This document shows positions 13,601 through 22,900 of a stretch of 64,000 bases of DNA, in pieces. Source of the DNA: Trochalopteron elliotii (Eukaryota; Chordata; Aves; Passeriformes; Leiothrichidae); contig JANPWX010000449.1 in NCBI GenBank assembly GCA_024734555.1, forward strand, positions 703,503-767,502, read 5' to 3'. Below the pieces are notes generated by a model, which saw nothing but the letters and a program-made list of their open reading frames with translations, ran no database searches and was not told where the DNA came from. Made by a program: the position numbers and the translations under genes. Numbering within the stretch: position 1 is the first letter of the stretch; each line of letters starts with the position of its first letter.

Positions 13601-16600
13601 CTAGCCGAGGCTTCTTAGACACAGAAGATGATGTTGTATGTTCTGTGGTGTAAGAGTTAAAAGAAAAAGTGTCTAAGTCACTTCATTTAACAGCATCTAA
13701 TGTCAGAAAGCAAAACTCTTCACAATTTGTCTTGCATTAGAGTACGAGAAACAGGCTTATGCTTTTCCCTCACTTCTCAGTCTTAATGCCCAGGTTAATT
13801 CCTCCCCCTTAGGAAGCCTCAAGAGCAGCAATAACATCCCAAACTTACAGTTTGGCCTCCAGAAGTTTTTTGAAGTCATTATTATTTCAAGCAGAAAAAA
13901 ACCAGAAAAACAGATGTGGAGAAATAGTCTTATTATATATATCCAACTAGAGGGTTCCCATTTAGGATGATCCCAGTTTGGTCCAAACCACATCTACTTT
14001 CTTCTGTGACTTTGAAAACCATGCAATAGCTTCACACCTAAACCTAAAGTACAAGAGCTGTACTTTAATACTAAAAATAAATATTTCTCAAAAAGCTCTT
14101 TGATTTTGTTATTACTTCAGCATATCTGAAAAGAATAGCATACTTTAAAACAGATTTATTGCTATATTGGTTCTGTAACAGCAGAATGTAACAGTCTTTC
14201 TTCCTGTCTTGCTGGTGCAAGTACAAAAAAAAGCCCTTTATTAGCTGCACACACTTGTTGCCAATTCATTACAATTATACTGTACCAGCTGGGCATGCTT
14301 TTCTATTGCCTGGCCTAGATTTCTGCTAGCATGAAGCCAGAATGAAAGCCAGTGGACACTCCTTTGCAGGTCAACAGTTCTGAACTATCAGCCCAATACC
14401 CTAAATTCTGCTCTCATGACATGCTGTCTACAACTGCAAACTTCTAACAACCCCAAATTTCATGCAAGAGCAATGTTTCACAAAGGTGTTAAGATTTTTG
14501 TTTCCTGGTTTTTACCTCTGGTTGGTCTGTCTCTGTTCTTTTCTCTTGCAGCAACTCGTTCTCTCTCCTCCAGCTCCCGTCTGAAGTCACGGTTACGCAC
14601 CTCTTCAGGAGCATCCTGGGTGGTCTGCCTGAAACAACAAACAAGGAAAAGCCTGAAGTGTGACAGTCTGCAGCTGGGGACAACTCTTTCATGGAGGCCA
14701 GTAAATCCTGGGGTGAACAGGTAAGGACAGGGAACAAGAACTGGGTTCCATTTAAACCTGTGTTTATTCTCTCTTCAGCATTGCACACACAGACCTGCCA
14801 TGCCACACACTCGTGCTCCTTCTGGTGGCTCCTGAATGAATAAAAAGACCCTACTTAAATTCTACAAAACAGAGTGGGGACATCTGTCTGGATTTCACTA
14901 CGTTGAAATATTCTGTTCTCCAGCAGTCCAATCCCAGTGTCCTAGCAGACATCCATAAACATCATGGTCACCTTTCTTCATTGTTTTACCACCCAAAGTT
15001 GCTGCTGCAAACCCTCTCTAAGGCTTACAGACAAGACCAAGACCGGAACATCCTTTTCATAAACCTTTTCTTCTCCATGACCAGTAATAAAAAGTTGTGA
15101 GAACAGCCAAAACACCTTGTAAATTAAATGCATGGTCACCCCTCTTTTATATAACAACACACCAGCAAAAAGCTATGAACTACAAATATCTGACCCACAC
15201 TAAGTTCCAGCTAGAGGCTGCTGAAATTTTTGTGGATATCTTGAAAAGAACTAGTGAATAAAAGAAGCAGCAATTGCTTTCACCCCTCTGTGAGCCCAGT
15301 GCTGGAAGTAAGAATGCCTGGAAGAAACCCAGACTTGAGCCATTATAAACACATTGTGTGCACAGCCTGTCTTTATGATGAAGCATTTTATTTGCTTTTG
15401 TAATTAAAAACCTGAATTTGGAATCCTTGTTAGAGCTGCAAAATCTCCCCAGACCCTGTGCCATGCAAACAACACGAGTGGGACTGAAATACTGGACTTT
15501 TCCTGCAGTGATGCACTCCTGGCAATTTAACAAAGACAACTTTTTATTAGGTATTTGGGAAGAAGAACAGAAGACACTTGATGCTCCCTCCATCTCTCCC
15601 TCTTACACAAAAGGAGGGATTTGTTAAAACATATATTGTGTATGCCATATATACCTGTCCCCACAGACTTCTTCCAAAGCAATAGACTTCTGTTCCAAAC
15701 CCCATTTTTTTTACAAAACAAACCACCAGCAATTTTCCCTGTAACAGCAAAATGACAGCACTTTTCATGTTTGTTTTGGTATTCTCCAAAACACTCAGCT
15801 CCCTTATAAGTAAATATTCTTAAAAAAAAAGGGGGCAGGAGGGAAGAGGTGACAGGGTAAGTATCTACACAAAAAAGTGCAAAAGTAAAACCTTAGCAGT
15901 AATTTCACTGGCAAGAGTAACATCGATTAGACAAAATGAGCATTTTTAGATTGATACATTTAATTTAAATTCTATCATACTGATGCCAGATTTCATTTAG
16001 TCTTTCAGAAACATAAAAATGGAATATGCATTTCAAACCTAGGAAAATATTTCTAAGACCACATTATCTTTCTCACTGGTGAAAGAAGTTTCTTCTCCCA
16101 CAACCTGCATAAACCACCTGCAGCTGAAGATCAGTTGCAGTTTAACATCAGCTCTTCCAGCACATCCCACTACCTGAGTGCTATTCCATGGCTCCCCTGC
16201 CTCCTCCTAATGCCCTGACCAAGTGGTCCTTTGCCAAAAACACGATGTGGTTTTCCTGCTTTTAAGATGTGCTCAACTTCACTTCTCTCATCCCATCTTG
16301 CTCTGCAAGTGACAGCACTTTCTGTGGCTCAGCCCCAACCAACTTCCTTTCCCCTTCACTGCCCAAGATGTTCAGTCTCCAGTGGTCATCTTCTTCTGAT
16401 AATTCATGTGCATGAACAGCAACAAATTATCACTAAAATTAAACCTCTCCAAATCACCTGCAATGCATCTGAGCTCCTAGCTCTGCTTTTGAGACTTTCA
16501 CTTTTAGGCCACTTGTTCAGCACTGCTGCACAACCTCTGGACCTTGCTCAGTGTCGAGCGCATCAACATGTACTGAGAAAATTGTAGAGTACCACTCATA

Positions 16601-16786
16601 ACAAAACAGTCATTCCCAGCCTGCTTTGCCCTGACACTCAAAAAATAATACTAACCTGTATTTGATTTTAGTATGAGAAGGAAGATCTCTGCTAGAATAT
16701 TGTTTGGATAGCTGGCTTAAGTCTCCTTCACCTTTTCCTCTTCCTCCTCTTGCAGGTTCAAACGTTGGCCTCGCTGCTGTTGTCAT
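4561..16786 (-). CDS. CWC15: CWC15 spliceosome-associated protein (six coding exons)
   Basis: CWC15 (Cwf15/AD-002 family) is a nuclear protein of the PRP19/CDC5L-associated active spliceosome and acts in pre-mRNA splicing. Coding exons on the minus strand are 16,656-16,786, 14,516-14,628, 13,554-13,642, 12,702-12,812, 4,968-5,086 and 4,561-4,690. They total 693 bases, or 230 residues plus stop, close to the 229 of the human protein as I recall it. The joined reading begins [15 protein letters not shown], carries the [16 protein letters not shown] basic helix, an acidic run ([15 protein letters not shown]), a charged coiled-coil-like stretch ([18 protein letters not shown]) and ends FMEKYIK. 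All five coding introns have GT...AG ends and phases join cleanly. The start ATG lies 8 bases inside its exon; a GTG two codons upstream is not needed. Intron 5087-12701 (7.6 kb) is unusually long relative to the others. The protein looks intact. Confidence 0.97.
4968..5086 (-). CDS. CWC15: CWC15 coding exon 5
   Basis: A 119-base exon encoding [19 protein letters not shown] through QANFKVKRR. It starts in phase 0 after GTTCTCAG and ends AG|GTACTG. It carries the conserved [13 protein letters not shown] segment. Confidence 0.96.
6262..6431 (+). mobile_element. CR1 LINE 3'-end fragment
   Basis: Heavily 5'-truncated CR1 copy of about 170 bases. It shows the consensus 3' block with GGTCTAGTGGAAGATGTCCC, GGTCCCTTCCAACCC and the terminal TGATTCTATGA. 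It lies antisense inside CWC15 intron 5. Confidence 0.92.
10420..10438. repeat. Perfect 9+1+9 inverted repeat
   Basis: GTCCAGTGC, one central A, then GCACTGGAC: a perfect odd palindrome inside CWC15 intron 5. The symmetry stops at the next base pair. It may be chance or a dimeric-factor site. Confidence 0.7.
12702..12812 (-). CDS. CWC15: CWC15 coding exon 4 (acidic segment)
   Basis: A 111-base, phase 0-0 exon of 37 codons. It encodes the acidic run [20 protein letters not shown] and the helical [18 protein letters not shown]. The acceptor is CTATTAG and the donor AAG|GTAAAA. Confidence 0.96.
12813..13553 (-). other. CWC15: CWC15 intron 4
   Basis: A 741-base AT-rich intron with donor GTATGT and acceptor TTAG. 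No repeat or RNA gene was recognised. Confidence 0.85.
13554..13642 (-). CDS. CWC15: CWC15 coding exon 3
   Basis: An 89-base exon encoding (E)[20 protein letters not shown] to DDPLTD. It starts after CACCACAG, completing a Glu codon split G|AA, and ends GAT|GTATGT. KKPRL resembles a short basic nuclear-localisation patch. Confidence 0.95.
13643..14515 (-). other. CWC15: CWC15 intron 3
   Basis: An 873-base intron with donor G|GTAAAAAC and acceptor CACCACAG. No additional feature was seen. Confidence 0.85.
14516..14628 (-). CDS. CWC15: CWC15 coding exon 2
   Basis: A 113-base exon encoding [18 protein letters not shown] and [19 protein letters not shown]. The acceptor is TTGTTTCAG|G and the donor AGAG|GTAAAA. 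It holds the conserved Arg/Glu-rich helix. Confidence 0.96.
14629..16655 (-). other. CWC15: CWC15 intron 2
   Basis: A 2.0 kb intron with donor AG|GTTAGT. The 137-codon frame at 15,180-15,593 on the minus strand has no splice connection to CWC15 and no recognisable family, so it is treated as chance. Confidence 0.85.
16656..16786 (-). CDS. CWC15: CWC15 coding exon 1 (start codon)
   Basis: Carries the initiator ATG at 16,784-16,786 and encodes [20 protein letters not shown] through PSHTKIKY. The exon itself begins at 16,794 after an acceptor CTGTAG, leaving 8 bases of 5' UTR. It ends AG|GTTAGT. Confidence 0.97.
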
Positions 16787-17607
16787 CTTCACTCCTACAG
16801 AATCAAGGAGTAAAACAAGTTGTTACTACAACTTACAGTGTAAGACACTTATCAGGAGCTACTTTGCTCCTGGAACTGTAGAAGCAGAGACAAGTCCCAC
16901 TACAGTATACCAGCTGTCCCCCAGCTCATGATCCTCAAAATTTAAGTAGCATTTTATTGACATGATCTATGCAGTTTTCAAAGTAGAGTCTTTTCCAATA
17001 TGCTTGAAAGATGATACATGGACTCTAACTTATATATGAGGCTACATTTGTAAATATGATCAGCCAGGAACTGATCTCCCATCCTTAAAGCAAGCAGTAC
17101 AGTCTTGTAACTAAACTCTTTCCCCTCCTGAAAAACTGCAGTCAAAGATGACTGCCCAATGGGATGACCCCTTCATTATTCCCCAGACCCTTGCAGTACC
17201 ATCACCAGCAGCGCTGGCTCACAGAGACCACAGCGTGCCCAGGATGGTGCTGATCATCAACCACTGATGAACATCAGGCAGCATAAACAAAGTGCAAGAA
17301 AAAAAGCTTGGATAAATGGAGAAATTGTCACCAAGTCTCCCCTAGAAACTCCAGGAACTCAGCATGTCCAAAAACCAAACCAGTAGATGCCCAAATTTCT
17401 ACTCTCAGTTCTTCTGTGCATAAGCGTGGAACAGGCTCCAACCAGGCTCAGCTACACAGACACCCTGTGAGCACACACTGTGCTCAGCACTGCCTGACAG
17501 GACCTGCAGACCCTGCAAGCCCAAACCACTGGGTCAGCCAAGAGTCTGAGATGGTTAATCAGTGCCAGAAAACACTATGTGATCAGCCACCAGGACAGGA
17601 GGGAACA

Positions 17608-17864
17608 GCACGAAGCTGAGTCAGGGGAGGTTTATGCTGGATATCAGGAAAAGGTTCCTCACCCAGAGGGTGTTTGGGCACTGAAGAGGCTCCCCAGGGC
17701 AGTGGTCACAGCACCAGCCTGATAGAGCTCAAGAAGCGTTTGGACAATGCTCTCAGGCACATGGTGTGACTCTTGGGGTGCAGGGTCAGGAGCTGGACTT
17801 TGATGATCCTTGTGTGTCCCTTCCAATTCAAGATATGCTATAATTTTGTGACCTTAAATCTGCT
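17608..17864 (+). mobile_element. CR1 LINE fragment (antisense in CWC15 intron 1)
   Basis: Shares with the copies at 30,382 and 52,778 the block GATATCAGGAAAAGGTTCCT, CACCCAGAGGGTGTTTGGGC and AAGAAGCGTTTGGACAATGC. It ends near GTCCCTTCCAATTCAAGATA. It is 5'-truncated and moderately diverged. Confidence 0.92.
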
Positions 17865-18518
17865 ATCCGAAAGGATTCTCATTCCTGCTTCACCAAGGCA
17901 CACATATCCATTAGTCACAGCCTAAAAATATTTAGGACAGGAGAGAAAGACCTGCAGAGACACATAAAGGTATCAGTCCTACCAACCAGAAGGCTGAATA
18001 TTGAAAGGTGACAAGAGAACTTATTAAAAATATTAAAAAGCAAAATAAAAAACCTTTGTGGTACATGAACAAAAGTTATTTATGCTCTGCTTATTTTGTT
18101 AGTTTGTCACTTTGAATGAGAGCACAAAATACTCAGCTTTAGCACCAAAGTGGTAATATAATGTGTGGCTCAAAGCTACATCCCATCACGCAGAACAGTG
18201 ACTGCCACTGAACCACTACTCAAAAAGCAAAATTAACAGAGGGAAGCACCCTTAAAAAGAAGTGAGACCGTAACTAGGCTTGGCTTGTTAATCAAGGACA
18301 GTTGACACTTTTCAGCTGAAGCTCAGTGAGCCATCTTAGCTCTCTTGGCACACATTCTGCCAGACCCACAATCCAAGAAAGTCACTTGTTCCCATTACTT
18401 ATCTGTGCTAATTATATATAACAGAGGGATCCATGAAATCAGGGGAAGAACAAGATCTGGTGTGGCTGCAGTTGTTTCAGGAAGCATTAACAAATTGTCT
18501 GTTACACATTCCTGCTTC

Positions 18519-18960
18519 TCGTAGGTTACAGAATTAATCAAGTTGGAAAAGACCTCTGACATTGTTCAGTCTAACCTGTGACCGAATATAACCTTGACAA
18601 CTAGACCAGGGCACTAAGTGCCTAAATCTAGTCTTTCCTTAAACACCTCGAGGGACAGTGACTCCACCATCTCCTTGGGCAGTTCATTCCAATGTCTCAT
18701 CACCCTTTCGGTGAAGAAATTCTTCCTAATGTCCAACCTAAACTGCCATCAGCACAACGTCAGGTCACTCACTTCCTCTTGTCCCGGGAAAAGAGGCCAA
18801 TCCCCCGGTGGCTCCAACCTCCTTTCAGGCAGTTGTAGAAAGCGATTAGGTTCCCCTGAGCCTCCTCTTCTCCAAGGCTGAACAGCCCCAGCTGCCCCAG
18901 CCGCTCCTCACAGGACTAAGTCAGTCTGTAGTCAGCTTGACCGCCAAGGACCCAGACCCA
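18519..18960 (-). mobile_element. CR1 LINE fragment, minus orientation
   Basis: Reverse-complement CR1. Its 3' end lies at the low coordinate (TTACAGAATTAATCAAGTTG). Diagnostic blocks are TCCACCATCTCCTTGGGCAG, GAAATTCTTCCTAATGTCCA and TCCAAGGCTGAACAGCCCCA. It is sense relative to CWC15 and stops close to the CpG-rich promoter. Confidence 0.93.
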
Positions 18961-19239
18961 ACCTGAAACCTCTCAGGTGTCAGAAATACCTGAAGAAGCC
19001 TCTTTAGCGCTACCAGGAGTTATCGGCCAAGCGGGAGTGACCGAGCTCGGCCTGCAGCTGAATTGCCTTGGCCTTGCCGGGCTGCGCCCTTACGCGGGGA
19101 TCCGAATCGCAGCGTCAGGTCCGGCCGCAGCCCGTCCCCTCGCCGCGCCCGCCTCTCCCCCCGACACCCCCTGCCCCAGGGCCGGCTCTCCGCCTTCAGG
19201 GTCCTCCCGCAGCCTCCCTGCCGCTTTCCCCGCACTCAC

Positions 19240-19350
19240 AGCGCGGCCTCCTCCGCCCTGCACAGCCGGGCCCTACGCCGCCACCATAGTTCCGCCAGGC
19301 ACCCACAATGCACCGCGGCGGGCCATAGACACTGAGCGCTGACCATAGAG
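19240..19350 (-). other. CWC15: Probable non-coding first exon of CWC15
   Basis: Minus-strand 5' UTR exon inferred from the GTGAGT donor directly after 19,240, the CpG island around it, and the acceptor at 16,795 just ahead of the ATG. The 5' boundary is approximate. Confidence 0.55.
19300..19317 (+). promoter_or_regulatory. Staf/ZNF143-type binding site
   Basis: The 18 bases CACCCACAATGCACCGCG fit every position of the published degenerate Staf consensus (YWCCCRNMATSCMYYRCR, from memory). It lies within the CWC15 CpG island near the presumed start sites, a usual location for ZNF143/THAP11 sites. Confidence 0.65.
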
Positions 19351-19428
19351 AGCGGAGAGAGCGTGTCCGCCATGATGTGCCGGGGCGGAAGCGCGGGCAG
19401 GGGCGGAGGGCGCCTCGGTAGCGATGGC

Positions 19429-19453
19429 GGGGTTGGGGCGGGGAGGGACGGGG
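19429..19453 (+). promoter_or_regulatory. G-quadruplex motif with five G-runs
   Basis: Runs of GGGG, GGGG, GGGG, GGG and GGGG separated by loops of 2, 1, 1 and 2 bases on the plus strand. It lies at the upstream edge of the CWC15 promoter. The spacing satisfies the standard G4 rule with very short loops and also provides Sp1-type G-rich boxes. Confidence 0.75.
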
Positions 19454-19670
19454 TTAAAGAGGGAGGGAGAGAGGGTTGGGAGCCTGGGAGAGATAATAGG
19501 GGAGGATAGAAACAATGGCTGGCGGAGGAAAAGGAGTACCTTAGGCATTGTCTTTATTCGGGGTGGGGGGGTGTGTTAGGAACATCAGCCCGACTACAGG
19601 GTAGCAAGTGACGTCTGACTTGTCCCTGCCCTCCTTGCAAAGAAGTCCTGTACATGGTGTAGATGTTTAT

Positions 19671-19911
19671 ACAATAGATTTAGATTGGCTGTGAGGAAGA
19701 CATCTTTTACTGTGACGGTGTTGAGGCGCTGGAAGAGGGCGCACAGAGAAGCCGAGGATGCTCCATCCCTGGAGGCGTCCAAGGGCCAGGCTGGACGGGG
19801 CTTTGAGCAATTTCATCTAGTGGAAGATGTCCCTCCTCATGCCGGGGGGGTTAGAACCAGATGCTCTTTAAGATCCCTTCCAACCCAGCTTGGTCTGTGA
19901 TTCTGTAATCA
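19671..19911 (+). mobile_element. CR1 LINE 3'-end fragment
   Basis: CR1 in plus orientation: TTTAGATTGGCTGTGAGGAA, GGAAGAGGGC, CATCTAGTGGAAGATGTCCC, GATCCCTTCCAACCCAGCTT and a terminal TGATTCTGTAAT. It lies just upstream of the CWC15 promoter, pointing away from it. Confidence 0.92.
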
Positions 19912-22900
19912 TTGCTATCTATGTAAAGAAGCCAAAGCACGAACGACAATTACTAAGGAATTAAATTCCTTCTCTTAAAATGCAGCTCCTTGTGTTTATT
20001 GCTCCTTTTGGACGCACTTTATTATCAAGCTTCTGCGAATCCAGACTAAGGCATGTGAAGTAAAAGGCTTTCTGATATATCTACAAATTAACACGGAAAC
20101 GTTTTCCTGAGTGCTCGACACCCAACATGCAGTTTAGAAGAGAGCCCACAAGAGGTCCCGCAGATATTGCTATCCAGGGAGCTACGGCAACAATGGGAAT
20201 TGCACCTTTTGTGTCAACGAGCCATCAGAGGAAGCACTTGGAACAAGTCGGCCTTTAGTATAGAAAGAAACCAATTATTTTAATCAAGTTAAGCTTCACT
20301 CTGAAGTTGGATAAATAGTGACAGTAATTAATAGTGTCACGTTCTAAGAGCTACACCTGCCAGTAACCAAGTATCCAGCGTTGCATTTTCTCTGTCGGCG
20401 CCCTGTGAAATGGGTTTATGATTTCTTCCACTACAGGCAGTTTAAACTGAAGATCAAACCTTGCAGAGAAGTCTGGCTTCGGGAATTTGGTGTTGTTGGG
20501 CTACAGATCACAGCAGCCTGAACTGAGTGCATCATTCTGCGATGGTGGGTGTTATTCCTAGATTACAAATCTGTGGACTTAAAATCAAGAGGCACTGACT
20601 GTTATGCTGATTTGACTGTCGTGGTGCAGCAGAATGTTATGTTTTGCTCAGTAACACGTCCTGAAGGCAGTGCCTACTGTGCAGTTGTAATATCCATCTG
20701 GCAGAAGGTATTGAGTCTTGATTAAAGACCTTAAGAACCGAAGAGACCTCTCCTGCTCTTGGGTTAGAAGAAAAGGCAAGCATTCTAATGTGTGTTAAAA
20801 ACTAGCACAGTCCCTGCTCTGAACAGATTGGAAGATTCTTCAGGTAATAAAGGAATGGCTTTGTGTCTTTGGCCAAAACTATTCCCCAGGGAGCTTCCCT
20901 TCCCCTAGATTGTGTGTATCAATGTGAAGATGTGTCTTATGGTCCAGTGCTTGGTTTCCTTAGAAGACTTGAGCACTAAAGAAGGATGTTGGCGAAGTGG
21001 AGGTGCCTGAGCCCAGACTCCTAAAAATACAAACTCAATTTTGTTCCAGAAGCACCTAACCTTCACAGGTCCACAACGTTTGGGTTTAAAGATCTCTAAA
21101 CATACACAGTTTTTCGCAGTCTTGAACATGTTTGGATTTAGTTTAGGAGTGAGGAGTTTAGCACCATATTGTCTCCAGGGCCTAACAATAATAGCTGGTC
21201 TCTTTCCCAGCTCAAATGTTCAGAGAACCTTTATCCAGTGATTATTCTCAGAGCATGTCCACACTCATCAATATCACCATTAACTTCTTAGTCCCTCTGG
21301 GTCACATCATAGAGCTCTTTCCCAAACAGGGCTCGCCCCGCATTTGGAGAATTATTGCTCCACCAGGCAGGCTTTGACATTTAGGGACATTCTCTGTGTG
21401 TTTTCGAGTAGGCAAGCATAAGGGAAGGGGTTAAAGATCCACCAAAGTGCAGGGATGTACAAGGGGACACCACTCAAGTTCAGTGGTAAAGGTGACATGT
21501 GTGAATTCCTGTGTTCCTGGATTATGCATTGAAACGTCATCAGATAGTGTAAACAACCAGACAGTAACAAAACCCCAGATTTCCCATGGCTGCTCCAATC
21601 TTTGCTGAGCAATTTGGCTGTGGCAACCCTTAGAAAGGTATTGTGTGCTGCATGGAAAACATGAAAAGCAGAAGTCACCACTTCCTTTGATCATTTCCTC
21701 CAGTGATTAATTATCCTCACAGTTTAAAACTGCACCTTATTTTTAATTTCAGTCATCTTTGTTTCCAACCACAGGTGCTTTTTGTGCCTTTCTGTGGTAA
21801 TTTTAAAAGTCTGTGTTCTCGCTAGGTGTTTGTACTTTGTAATCTACTCTTATTGCTGCCTTTGGATAAAGTAAACAGCCTGGGCTCTTCTCATCTTGGG
21901 ATTGTTTTCTTCCTCACACCAATTATTCGAGAGCTTTTTCTTGCTCTCTATCCAATCTATCAACAACAAAATTATAAAAAACTGTTTCAACATCAGATCT
22001 ATCAATGTGAACTAGAGAGATATAACCACTTTCCCTCCACAGCTTTCTATGTGGTTGTTTATCTGAGGATCACACTGGCCTTTTTACCCACACCACTGCA
22101 TTGAGGGCTTGAATCCAGGTACATGTCCATGGTGACTCTTGAATCCTTCTCAGGGTTATCATTTTCTGGATTAGAGTTCCATGTAGTCTTTGAGCTGCAA
22201 CAAACAAACATATTCGGTTGTGTTACAGGCATCAGTCTTCAAAATAAATCCTCTGCTGGTGTCACTGGAATGGCCTCTTAGTGTCCCAAATCCTTTATGA
22301 TACCTGTACACATTCTCAGTGCAATTCTGTATTTGCTTGTGGATCACACCAGGAGACCAACATTCTTTGGTTATCCCAGTGCTTTAGGATATAGGTCTCG
22401 CCAAAGTGCTGGTTCTTCTCTGAGATCATGTCAAGACTGCAAAAGACATTGTGTCCTGAAAGAGAACAAAAACATTTCTAAAAACCTTGTGCCTTGTTTG
22501 GAGCCTCATTAATGTTTTTCTCATCTACTTCTTGGCCTGTAGTGTTATGAAGATTGCTTATGTTCCTAATGGACTTTAAAAACTTCCTTTTAGCCTTGCC
22601 AGTATAGGGATTTTTTCCTGTTTCCTGTGTAATTTTTCTGGTCTTGAAATCTTTCACTGTATATTCTTAGGGTTTTGGTTCCCCATTCTTCCATCTCTGG
22701 CATTACTCTTACTTATTGATTTACCCTGGGTTTTTTTCTGAATTCAGAAAGGAATTTGGTTGAAGCAATTGTAATTCCTGAGTTTTCATGTCTCCCACTG
22801 TAGGCTGTCTTCTTCCCACCCTTAAAGTACAGCAGGATGATGTGCAATCTCCGCTTCCAAACCAGTGCTCTCAAGGTGATGAGCATTTTCCCCAGCAGGG

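Larger units (their letters stand above)
16795..19239 (-). other. CWC15: CWC15 intron 1 (within the 5' UTR)
   Basis: Runs from the candidate GTGAGT donor at 19,234-19,239 to the CTGTAG acceptor. It contains two CR1 fragments in opposite orientations (17,608-17,864 and 18,519-18,960). No coding content was recognised. Confidence 0.7.
19060..19455. promoter_or_regulatory. CWC15: CpG-island promoter of CWC15
   Basis: An abrupt CpG-dense, GC-rich block in otherwise AT-rich DNA, lying upstream of CWC15 on the minus strand. It contains a good non-coding exon donor (GTGAGT at 19,234-19,239, minus), a Staf/ZNF143-type motif, a CCGCCAT YY1-like core and a GCGGAAGCG ETS/GABP-like core, and no evident TATA box. 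This combination is typical of a housekeeping promoter. Exact start sites cannot be read from sequence, and divergent plus-strand transcription is possible. Confidence 0.8.

Noticed and set aside
15180..15593. 137-codon minus-strand frame in CWC15 intron 2
   Set aside because: Cysteine- and serine-rich composition typical of chance translation, with no link to CWC15 exons.
18977..19342. 121-codon plus-strand frame over the CpG island, with several overlapping frames
   Set aside because: Proline/alanine-rich translation of CpG-island DNA; such frames stay open because stop codons are rare in GC-rich sequence.
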